64,000 nucleotides of DNA from Stenopsyche tienmushanensis. Taxonomy: Eukaryota > Arthropoda > Insecta > Trichoptera > Stenopsychidae. Shown here piece after piece: positions 26,301 to 37,000 of the stretch (position 1 is its first letter; every line of letters begins with the position of its first letter). The translations under genes were made by a program, and so were the position numbers. The DNA lies in the NCBI GenBank assembly GCA_008973525.1, contig WACJ01000115.1, positions 930,001 to 994,000 on the forward strand, given 5' to 3'. A model generated the notes under the pieces. It was not told the DNA's origin and ran no database searches. It worked only from the letters and a program-made list of their open reading frames with translations.

Positions 26301-27716
26301 GCACTATGTCAATAAACTTACAAAGCGAAAATATTTATTCTATAATATGCATCTAAGCAATTTACTGTACACAAACAATTCCTATTTCTGCGAACAAAAC
26401 CTAATTAATATGCTATCAACCACACATAACTATGGGCTCTAATTGATTATAATCTAATTAAATGCAATATTTATGTACCCTTATTTTCTAATGAAAAAAG
26501 TTTTACAATGAAATCTCAGTATTATAATTTACAAAATATTTTTTTATGTTTACATTGTCATTAACTGTTATTTACAGCCTATATTTACAAATGTTTTTTT
26601 AATCGAAGGTCTATGTTTTACTTGCACCTCTTATTTGTAAAAATATTTTTTCACTGCTTATTAGTTTATTATGTTTTCACTTTTGGAATTGAATATTATA
26701 TTTTTTGTGGCTTAATTCTAATAAAAACTTTTTGTATTCTCTGAAGATTTTGTGCTATTCTATACTATAGAAAAAAGCATTTTTTTGAATAATGAATCAG
26801 GAAATACAATGTTTTTATTGATGTTATAATTTTGAAGAGAGTTGAAATATTCGTGTCTCATGCACTAATTGTATAAGCAGCGACATGCGCTACTTATCTT
26901 TGTTGATTGATTTTCTTCAGATATTAAATAATTTTCTAGGAATGATACAAAAGAAGATGTATTCGTACATCAAACAGCTATTACAAGGAACAATCCGAGA
27001 AAGTTAGTTCGTTCTGTTGGAGATGGAGAGGCAGTTGAATTTTCAGTTGTTGAGGGCGATAAGGGCTATGAAGCAGCTTTCGTAACTGGACCCGATGGAG
27101 TTCCAGTTAAAGGATCCCCTTATGCTGCCGAGAAACGCCGCGGTTACAGACAGTACGTATTTAATTTATCATTTTAGTTTCCAACAATTGAGATGGACAA
27201 ATAATATATTTTGATTTTTTCAGGTTCCAGCCTAATCGTCAACAAGGAGGCGGACGCGGAGGCGAAGGTGGAGGACCACGCAGAGGTGGCATGGGAGGAC
27301 GTATTACCTTCCAACCCTTCTTACCGGTGGGCGTCGTCGGAGCCAAGGTTGCCGGAGAGGGCGCCGAAGGTGTCCAGCCCCAGCACCGGTATTTCCGCAA
27401 TAACACTCGCGGGGGAAGGCGCGGAGGAAGAACGCAAGGAAATAATGGTGAACCCATTCCTGAGGGCAGCGGCCGTGGCGGTGGCGGTCGAGGCGGCGGC
27501 GGTTGGTCAAAGCTGGTCAACCGTCGACAGCGACCTCAGAGAGGGCAAGGAAAACCCTCAGATGGTCAGAACAAGGATCCGCAGGATAAACAGCTTGCGG
27601 ACAACAGCTACGGAGCATCAAATGAAAATGATGAATGCTGGGGTGGAAAGTATAACAGTCCCCAAGCTGGTACTGCTAAGGAGATTCATAATACCACTAC
27701 TCAAAGCCAGGCTTAA
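22899..27716 (+). CDS. yps: Y-box / cold-shock-domain RNA-binding protein (YPS/YBX1 family)
   Basis: Four coding exons join in phase: 22899-22959, 25472-25535, 26940-27152 and 27224-27716, giving 276 residues. All introns are GT-AG. Residues 1-20 form a short acidic/Pro N-terminus; about 23-95 are the cold-shock domain, with the RNP1-type motif KSGYGFI (34-40) and RNP2-type VFVHQ (49-53). The domain ends in KRRGYRQ at the exon 3/4 junction. The C-terminal 160 residues are rich in Gly, Arg and Gln, as in Y-box proteins. The family binds mRNA and packages or represses it in cytoplasmic RNPs. The start was chosen because it opens the first in-frame exon (GTCATGG context). Oddity: residues about 140-167 are unexpectedly hydrophobic, and another frame there is Arg-rich (see findings). 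The gene symbol is the Drosophila orthologue name. Confidence 0.93.
24234..24391 (+). mobile_element. Small TTAA-flanked MITE
   Basis: Ends CCTTTCCTATA and TAAGGGAAAGG form an inverted pair flanked by TTAA (24230-24233 and 24392-24395); 158 bases. Its left 100 bases resemble an internal part of both hAT elements (about 41831-41930 and the inverse at 32285-32365), including GGTGTATTTACTACAC and AATAATGGGAAT. Confidence 0.65.
24513..24600 (+). mobile_element. Solo end of a TTAA-type MITE
   Basis: TTAACCTTTTGCACTCCGAA is followed by ACTCAACGTCACTTTG. The same arrangement, inverted, appears at 45930-46007. No partner end is visible. Confidence 0.45.
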
Positions 27717-28140
27717 AAATCTCCATGACCATCTAAACATTATTATTTTTTAACCTTTCTAGAGTGTTTAAATACAGCTTAAACTAACTATTGCCTATTT
27801 ACATCTAAACATTAGTTTTGGATGTGACTAGTCTCATTTATTGAGTTTTGTTTGGTCCTTTCCGAGAGTCGCAACTCTTAACCTTCGGTCCCGTGTATAC
27901 CTGAAGGTGATATTTACCAAAACTTACCATGGTTTCAGTAAACTTTCATCATCTATATTAAACATTATTTACATCTAAATTAAAAGACATTAATTCTAGC
28001 TGTAATGAGTAATCTCAAATGTGTAATATTATTTGATATTACATTATGTAACCAAGTGAAAGAACTTTTTGATCCAGATGTTGTATTTACATATTTTGTT
28101 TCAAAATTGATTTGATGGAATCCTTATGATGAATAATTTA

Positions 28141-28146
28141 AATAAA
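28141..28146 (+). other. Candidate polyadenylation signal of the Y-box gene
   Basis: AATAAA about 425 bases after the stop codon. A second AATAAA lies at 28741-28746, so alternative 3' ends are possible. Choice is by position only. Confidence 0.4.
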
Positions 28147-28159
28147 TTACAAATTTATA

Positions 28160-30205
28160 ATAATCCAAATATAGTCATACTCTTCTTAGCGGTTGTTGCG
28201 ATTTAGTTTGTATTCTTTATAGTCTGAGACATGTATTTTTATTTATTCTTTTTTTTTATGGAATATATAGGCAAATGAATGTGTTCAAATCTACAGAAAA
28301 TCCGCTTATTGGAATACTAAAGAATATAACTTTAACTAACAAAATATTTTGTTTAGTTGATAATCATCATCTCATGTTTTTATGAAATCGGATGATCTTT
28401 TTGTTTTTGTGTTTAGTAAACTTGTATATATATTTATTTATCTCACTCTTCTGTAACACTTTGTTTGAGATACAGAAAATATTCACCAGAAATTTCTAAA
28501 CTTTGTATTCTAATAAGCGTTGTATTCCATTATGCATAATACTTAGTCAATATATATTTCAATGGTAATGTCTAGTGTTAAATGTGTGAAATGTGAAAGA
28601 ATTGCTTCATCGATATATCGCAAGAAGTCCAACACATTTGTGAGGTATTGTTGTCTCATTAGTAGTCAATTAATTTTATTTACATTCATCAAGTAAGCCC
28701 AAAAATACTTCACCGTTAATCAAGGGCATGTGCATGGCAAAATAAATACTGAAAACATCTTAAAACTGTTTTTTTTATTTTTAACCCTGTGTATCCTTTC
28801 AAAATTCCTACTCTCAATTCAATGCGAATATTAAAAAGAATTTAATGTCTGCGTGTGTGCATTGCAGCGCTGTTTAGTAATATTGTACTGCTTACTGATT
28901 GAATTTAAATTGTTTTTAAGGGATGTAATTAGGCGAAATGTTTTTCAGTAAAATATTTAAAGGATTACTATGTTTTTCCTGTTAATTGCGACTATCTATT
29001 TTGAACGACTGGTTGTTGATAATGCGAATAAAATAGAATGTCAATTTTACATATTGGATCTCACAAATTGAGTTACCAATTTAATATGCAATAGCTTTAT
29101 CGACACGGGCAAAATGGTCGTTGGTCCACCATTGGTTCGAATTATTAGTAGACTTGAGATTTAAGCTATGGTCGTTTTAAATTGCCAACACAATAATATG
29201 GCGCACATTTGAGTTTATATTTTTGTATAGAAAGGAATGCTTTCTTTGGTTGATAAGGTGGCGTTTATCCAGAAATGAGCGCCCATAATGGCGATGAAAG
29301 CTTTTAAAAGGCGTTATTGAAGCGTACTATTGCAGCAACTATATTTTCTCATCATTTTGGCCTAGCTCCCCATTACTATTTTTAAAAAAGGGTCCTTAAT
29401 AAACTAAGGGAGCGAAACTACCTTATTATGCAAATAATTGAATTATTTTTTTACCAAAATACGCGTTATTGTAATGCTAAATGTGTTTAGATTGTTGTTG
29501 CATAATAGCATTATTAAAATAAATTCAACATTAGTGAAATCTATTTAAACTAAAATTTACATAATTAACTCAAAGTATATTTTTTTAATAAACGCAGAAC
29601 ACTCAGTACGTATAGTTTCATCCCCAATCTGTTTATAGATCAGAGGTCGCCAAAACAGCATATGCGAATGCCCGTTTATCAGATTGAACACCTTTCATTT
29701 TATAGTATCTAATATGCAAGTGCTACTATAAAAATAATGTTTTAAGACTGAATGAAGTTAGTTAATATTTAATGTTACGCAGAGTGAATTTCTAACATTA
29801 AAATTACCGTTTCATACACAGAAAATGTGTATTGAGGTAGTATTTTTGGCATTGCAGATCTTCAGAGGAAATAGTCTAATCTTAAAATGATTATTGAAGT
29901 TTGCACTCGAGGATTTGTTTATTGGGGCGAATTAGTAACTAGAGATGATTTTGGTTATATTAGGCAAGTCTTACAGTTATTTTAAATATTGTTAAAGGTA
30001 AAGTCAAACCTGTGTTTGTGTTATTTATAATAAAATAGTCGCGTTACTTGTCTAGTGGCGCAGCGAATGCGCATTGTCTACGAAGTATGCGATGGAAACG
30101 AAAAGCGTGGATTGTAACTTTTCGTTATTAGTTTCGCTTCAAAAAATGTATGCATAGTATATATTTTAAGTTTTTTCTTTTGTAAATGCGCTTCCTTTTA
30201 TAAAA
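28160..30205. other. Intergenic AT-rich DNA
   Basis: May include an extended 3' UTR of the Y-box gene up to about 28760. Beyond that no gene, RNA or bounded transposon was recognised. Confidence 0.4.
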
Positions 30206-30970
30206 GCTAATTTAAAATCTTCATAATCTTAGATGCTATATTTGCACGTCCGCCACTTATCCGTACAAATCCATTTATCTGTCAGGACCGGCGTAGCGTT
30301 TATGAAGCTTGTACAAAAATAAAAAAAACATTGTCGATAGCACTAAATATTTCTTTAAGTAAATATAAACAATACACTTGAAATCGATTTACTATATCAT
30401 TCACATATTCGCTAAATTTGGGTTAACGATCTATACAATCGTAAGATATACGCAAGATATTCTCTCCGTCTGTCTCCCATTCATTATCTTCCACCTGCAA
30501 GATATTTTATCTCTTTCTTTCCAAACTCAACGTGCAAGACATTCCGATTCAAGGCATCTCTCCATCAGTTTGACATAGGAAGTCTTTCGGGGTGTTCTTG
30601 TACAGATACGGACATGACAGCGGACTATGGTCATGTCCGGGCATGGAGGCCGATCGGGAAGTGCTTCTGCGTTGTGTCAGAAGTTCCGCTTCAGGACCTG
30701 TTGAACACGCAGACCTAGTGGCTGGTCACAGCCACAGTGGAGCGGGAGAACGTTCCCAGCAACATCCCCAGATTCATTGACTTGTACGCCTGGTGCGTAC
30801 TTTTGTATTGTAAGCGTGTGTCTGCAATGATCGCTGTAAACTGGCACGGTGGTATGCGATGGGACAAAAAAAATCTCCGTCTCTGCATGTCTCCGATCTC
30901 AACATGTAAGAATGCTCTTTATGAATCACTGCAATTCGGATGCAACATTGTGTTATGAATGTGTTATAAA
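30206..30970 (+). repeat. Repeat family B copy with a GC-rich interior insert
   Basis: The left part (30206-30480) matches the B MITE at 38168-38400, including ATCTTAGATGCTATATTTGC and CTGTCAGGACCGGCG-type words. The right part (about 30890-30960, with AAGAATGCTCTTTATGAATC) matches 38400-38460. Between them about 310 bases (30575-30890) are GC-richer and absent from the other copies. Neither outer terminus with TTAA is intact. Confidence 0.6.
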
Positions 30971-31662
30971 ATTTGAATTGTGCCTTTTTAGAAAAAGGTT
31001 ACTGACTTCTATCGGCAAGGAATACGGTTGGGGGCCGGTCCTTGACTCGTCCCAAGCAATCAATACTCTGGCGCTCCCCTCTTTCATGTATGATACGGTG
31101 CACTGAACTAAAATTGGGACAGATTCATGCATTTTACAGCATATTGAACTCCATCTCGTATTTTCTCACATTTAATAATGTCTGCGCTGAAGGAACATTT
31201 TTACCCGTCATAAGTTAATCTTAAAACAATATTTTTGAAACGAAATTGATAAATTAGATTTTTTGCACTGAAATATATTGCTATTGTATTATGGAAGATA
31301 TAACTTATTTCATACTAGCGAGTACCCAGCAATCGTTGCTATGCCATACTTAAAAGTGTTTGTGTTTTAATGATGTTTTATTAGAATGCTTTTATATATT
31401 TTAACGGGTATACGATCGCGCTTAGTAATTATTTGAGAGGTACAAAGGAGGGCAATCTCTTAAAACTCTCGAGAATTAGTAGTTTTTCTAATGGTGATAA
31501 AATAATGGGCTTTGCAAGCTGCTTTTGTCTCGGAAAGAATTACAGTTCTGTCTCGCTACTCGCGCTTCATCGGTGCTTTCAGCAAAGACTACAGTAGGTG
31601 CCAATAATTATATTTGATGTATTCATCATCTTCAAAATGAAGCTGTAGTCATTTGTTGTAAT

Positions 31663-32655
31663 TAGGGAATCCAATCCCGAGCCAAAATTTCGATCCCGGG
31701 ATTTCATTAGACAATCCCGGGACCAGTCCCGGGATCCCGGGATTGGGATTTTCAATATTTTAAGAAATTACCTTGATGAATTTGATCAAATATTACTAAT
31801 CAGTCCATTTGTTCAATATAAAAAATCACTTGAAGGCCAAAGAATTTTATTTATTTAAGAAAAGATAAAAATACAATTCAAAAATAGATAAATAAAACAC
31901 TAAAAAAATCAAATATTATTTTGAAAATATGCCCGAAGTAACATTAACATTAAGCATTAGTGTTTCGTCATTTAGTCTGGATCTGATTTTGGAAGTCAGA
32001 CAACTTGCTGCTGAAAATGCACGCTCAGCTTCCACACTCGTTGGAGGTATCGTCATCAGATATTTAAATGCTAGTTCGAGTTGATGATCGCGTGAGCCCT
32101 CATTTTCGTATAACACCATCAATGTGACTGATAAAATTCTTTTCTGTTTGAGACACGGACTAAAAATCGCAAAATTCCCGATTTCCCGACAAATTATTTA
32201 TTTCCGTCGCTGCAGATGAATACTTATATACTATAATACTTTGATGTGATTTGTAATTATATTACGGAGGAATACAAAAAATCTGAACCCCGTATCTATT
32301 ATATTTCATATCGATATTCCCATTATTCGTCGAGGTGTAGTAAATACATCACCGGTAGGGAAAGGTTACTATAACAATTTGAAAAACATACATGTACGCT
32401 ATATATGTATACATAGATTAGACAGTCACTGCTCCTATGCGCCGCCTAAGTTCGCCAATTAGTAATTACGCCACTGTTTCCAAGCGTCCAGATTTCGTCG
32501 GGAATGTCTCGATTTAGTAGCCTTCATCGTGTTGGTGAGGTGTACAATTTCTGTTAGATAAAAATTTCAATCCCGGGATTTTCGGGATTACGTTTTCTAA
32601 TCCCGGGATTCTTAAGTACCTACAACTGTCCGGGATCCCGGGATTGGATTCCCTA
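31663..32655 (-). mobile_element. hAT element with GGGATCCCGGG subterminal repeats, copy 1
   Basis: Inverted ends TAGGGAATCCAATCCC are flanked by a perfect 8-base duplication GTTGTAAT (31655-31662 and 32656-32663). Both subterminal regions carry several ATCCCGGGAT palindromes, the type of clustered site bound by hAT transposases. On the minus strand a frame at 31916-32122 holds IPPTSVEAERAFSAASCLTS and KIRSRLNDETL, the hAT C-terminal dimerisation motif. The rest of the transposase is missing and the tail is frameshifted (LNVNVTSG versus LMLLRAYF in copy 2). At 993 bp it is a deletion derivative moved in trans. Confidence 0.9.
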
Positions 32656-32850
32656 GTTGTAATACGTTGTAAATGATGCGTGAAGTTAGCTCCAAGGCGT
32701 TGCTTTGCTCGGTGGGTACTCGCTTTTAGAAAACATTACAACAGGTTAGGATCCATGCGCATGTGTGCGCTATCCCTCACCTCGAAAAGCGACTGTCTTC
32801 CTCCCATCACCGACTCGCGGCCGTGCTTCACTTTACCAGAACAAACTTGA
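32656..32850 (+). repeat. Repeat R segment beside hAT copy 1
   Basis: This 195-base flank, GC-richer than its surroundings, recurs inverted at 41339-41540 inside the composite hAT. At 31319-31330 a CGAGTACCCA word faces an inverted TGGGTACTCG at 32710-32720, so the hAT may lie inside a larger element with imperfect inverted ends. That larger element is not proven. Confidence 0.75.
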
Positions 32851-32967
32851 CTAAAAGCTTCAAAACCGGGCATGCCATTACCGCCTCTCGGCATAGTTGA
32901 CAAAAGGCTTTGTTTACCTTAGCAAATTTGGATCGGACACATTTATTTTTATATATATAGGTATATC

Positions 32968-33020
32968 ATCATAGTGCAGCCACAAAGAGTCCACAGCAGA
33001 ACTATGAGCCTCTTCAATAA
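32968..33020 (+). repeat. Repeat family C fragment
   Basis: CATCATAGTGCAGCCAC followed by AGTCCACAGCAGAACTATGA is shared with 35735 and 38118. It is cut short by the TA microsatellite that follows. Confidence 0.6.
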
Positions 33021-33048
33021 TATGTATATATATATATATATATATATT
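33021..33048 (+). repeat. (TA)n microsatellite
   Basis: About 14 near-perfect TA units, directly after the repeat C fragment. Confidence 0.9.
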
Positions 33049-34065
33049 TGAGATAGATAAAGGGGGTTGAAATGTTTTTCACTTTGCAAATTTTAACATC
33101 ATTTACATTATTTAATTATTTTTAATGTGATACGAAGACGGTAATATGGAACACCTCGCTTTGATTTCGAATATTGTTTCAGATATTTGTCCCCCTTCCA
33201 GTAGATTAAAACATTTTTCTATCCGCTTTTGGTTCAATTCGATCAATTTGCTGATTGATTTTAGACGTATCTGCAGTGTGAACGATTGAGATTATGATTA
33301 TTCAATAATTTTTAGAGGGTCTAATTAGGTCGGTGATTTAAGCAGGACATTATAAAATTCTGATGGTCTGACATAAGGTAATTTATACATTATCATGGTG
33401 ATACATGGATTTTCTTCATCAATATCAAATTCAAATGAATAGCTGATGTGACTAAAATAATGATTAATTTATGATGCGCTTAATAATTGGCCGGCAAGCT
33501 CCAATCAGCTATTGATTGCAAGCGCGTTTCAATTGCACTGGCAACATCGCAAAAAGCAGCAATGGCGACACGGAATAAGGATCACCTTCCCTCGGTATTG
33601 TTCAAAGGGTGAACACCCCTGAATCATGCGAAATCCCAAGCAGAGCACGGGAAGGCAAGTCATTTTTCAAAATATTTCCCTCAACTTCGTTCACCTTATA
33701 CTGAATTTAGCTTTAATCTTAAATCCTTGCAAAGTCTAAAAATAAATGCACCGCCAAAATGGAGTTTGTGTACATGATGCAAATGAAACGGAATAAATCT
33801 GGAATGTTTATGGCTTTTATTCGATACAGCATATTTGTCGCATCAAAATCTCATAGACGTTTGGCGATCGAATGCACAATCAAAAAATAGCTGAAGCTTT
33901 AATAAACTGCATGCCCGTTGCACTCTGTTATAAAATGCATAAAACTTTCTAAAGTGCTTAGTTTGTGAGAAGATATTTCTATCTTCATGTTATGTCGAGC
34001 GGTTAACCATTAGTATTGATGATGCTAAAATAAAATATAGAAAATATAGTGTGAACTCTTATTTT
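33049..34065. other. Intergenic spacer
   Basis: No gene or bounded element seen between the microsatellite and the 3' end of the transporter gene. Confidence 0.35.
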
Positions 34066-34071
34066 TTTATT
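34066..34071 (-). other. Candidate polyadenylation signal of the transporter gene
   Basis: AATAAA on the minus strand, 15 bases after the TAA stop. Very short 3' UTRs occur in insects; other signals further on cannot be excluded. Confidence 0.45.
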
Positions 34072-34085
34072 CGATATCTGGAATG

Positions 34086-37000
34086 TTATAATTTAGAGTT
34101 TGTAATTTCGCATTTCATATCGTCCGGTTCAGAAATGTAAGAATCATTGGAGATACCAATTTTTTGAAATCTTTCCAAGTCAGTACTTTCGACTTTTGCA
34201 GAAAATGTGATCATATTAATATTCTTCATTTTTCTTGATCTCTGGAAAAAACAATCATATATAAGCATTTTTTTCATTTTTATCTTTAAACATATTATTT
34301 AATACTATTTGTATCAATGGTGTTAGAGACACCTTATTGAATTTGATTCAAAATTATTTTCCTCAATTGATTTTTCCTATAAAGATTTAAATTAATTTGA
34401 TGGCAACTTTCTCTCCGCATTTTCCATTATATAAAATACGCAAATAGTATATTATATATATATATTTCTACTGTAATGTATCATTTTGATACTTTAAACG
34501 TTTAATCTCAAATTATTTTATATATAAATATCAAAATCATGCAATCAATGGCGAATTACTATACAATAAGCGTTTCACACATAGTCCCTATGTCAATGTT
34601 TCTAATTAGTAAACGAAAATATTTTTGATTTTTATTATTTGCATTCAAATGGTGTCAATAAAATACACTTTTCGATAGAAATAGCTATACATAATACCGT
34701 TAAAATGATTTACCTGCGATCTATGAACTTTATTGGGGAGCTTCTTTATCCCAAAGAAATGGTTTTCAATGTCGATGAGTGGATATCCTTCTGTTTCAGG
34801 CAGAATGAAATAAAGAATTATAGTCCCTAGAAAGCTGAAAATGTTTTAATCGATATTTTAAGATCGTTTTCGCGTAACTATTGATCTTTTGAAAATAAAT
34901 TTGGATATTAACCTGACGCAGCTGTAGAACCAAAATGTTCCAGGGAGAGTTAAATCTTTCACCATAGTAAGAAATACTTTATTCGATACGAAACCCATGA
35001 CGTATCCGGCACCACTGGCTAATCCCGATGCTGTGCTTCTAAGTTCCGGCGAAAAAACCTTAAACGTTTTTTTGCAATATTAATATTGGAACGTTACAAA
35101 ATTAATTTAAACAATATCATGCAATTATAATTACCGATTATTACCTCTCCAATTAATATCCAAGGAAGAAGTCTAATACCCGTGTGCGATATCAAAGCAC
35201 TTCCAATCAAAAACGTAAGGGGAATCCATACAAGTGTATTGTCCTGAAACGAAAAGAAAATCAAATTAAATAAATAAGCGTTCTTTTAATGCGTTTTTAA
35301 AGTTATGCGATATAAATGATGTTATTTATATAATTTTACACATCGTTGAAAATCTTCAAAACGATATTGAAGCAGAAGAAAAACCAGTCACTACAAGTAT
35401 GCTCCGAGAAGGTCTTCAACTATGCGTTGAATTGGAAAGTATTTTTATTTGTTTATGACACAGATTCTGTGCGAACCATTCAATTCCAACGCGAGATGAA
35501 GAATTTTATGTATGTATGTATGTATAATGGATTGTAAAAGTAATTATTGATGAAAGTTGATCCTAATTACATTTGTAAAGACGTTCTAGTATACGCAATC
35601 ATCAATTCACAAATAAGTAGAAATATGTTGCATAAAGACGATATTTCTTGTTATAAAATGTACTTCTGTCGGTCCAACCGTCGGAGAATTATCCTACCTG
35701 GATAAGAACCCGAGCGTTTAGAGTTGAAGAATCATCATCATCATAGTGCAGCCACTGACAGTCCACTACAGAACTATGGGCCTCTTCAATATCCATTCAC
35801 AGGAAGGGATTACATCCATCTCGTCTGTATCATACATTCACCTCCTCATTCGCTCGATATTGAAGGTAGCATTACCACTGAGTTTTATTTCGAACGCTCA
35901 CCCAACGGGTATCCTGAGTGAACGTATTGACGGAAGCTTTCGCGAACGTCTCGATAAGGAGTTTGGGGGGTTTGTAAAAGACTGAGTAGTTTTCATAGGG
36001 AGGTGGTGGAAAACTACTCTAAACGACCTTTTTGACTCTACTGGAAAGGGCTTTCTGGAGTACAAGGAGTCCAGTCCCCCCTTTCCTCGCTAGAGTTGAA
36101 GAATAATGATTACTAAATCAAATTTGTTAAAAAATTGAGAATACTTGACATAAAAACAAAATGCGTGACTTTTTTTTGTTTGTTAACAGAAATTGTTAGC
36201 TAAAAGATTGTGCTATGTTTGCATGTACGGGTTGTTTTGCACATGGATCGACAATTAATTTTTTCGAAGGTTTCACGCAAGACACCTTTTCCTTATTTCA
36301 ACTGTAGTTGTTGAAAGTAGCATTTCCTCTTTCATTTTTGCAAAGGCAGCGATTATACGTTCAATTAATTCTTTTGCACGTCCCTACTCAAAGAAATCCA
36401 GAGGTGTCAGATCTGGAAACCGTGCGAGCCACGGAATACGACATGTACCCAGGCAAAGAAATCCATTGGTGTCAGATCTGAAGACCGTGCGAGTTACGGA
36501 ATAGGGCCGCCGAAGGAATGAATTAAAATTCAAAGGATTTTTTCTCTTTCCAACTAACGGCTAGTTGAAGTTTCACTTTTCGTGACATTAGTTTTAATTC
36601 AAAGACAAGAAACCATATCATATAATCCAGTACTATTGAACTTAAAAACAATAAGAATTGCGACATAACATTACATTAACCTTTTGAGGAATTTAGTCGC
36701 ATATTTGCAATCGATTCCCAGTGATTCAGAAAAATAATTCTTACATGTTGAGCTCGGAGAGAGACAGAGACGGAGAGAGTGTCTTGCGTATATTTTACGA
36801 TTGTATAAATCGATAACCTAAATTATTATTTATGTTTATTTGAAGAAATGACCGAATGTTATGTGCTATCGACAGTATTTATTTATTTATATACAAGATT
36901 CATACACTTTGCGGCGTTCCTGACAGATAAGTGGATTTGTACGGATGCTAAGTTGTGGACATACGAATATAGCATCTAAGTTTATGATGATTTTGAATTA

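Noticed and set aside
27211..27753. 180-codon plus-strand frame over the last Y-box exon
   Set aside because: Shifted frame of the Gly/Arg-rich exon; it crosses the splice acceptor and the real stop without any domain.
31317..32730. Larger element R with CGAGTACCC inverted ends enclosing hAT copy 1
   Set aside because: Only about 12 bases pair well and no target duplication is visible; mentioned as a possibility but not annotated as an element.
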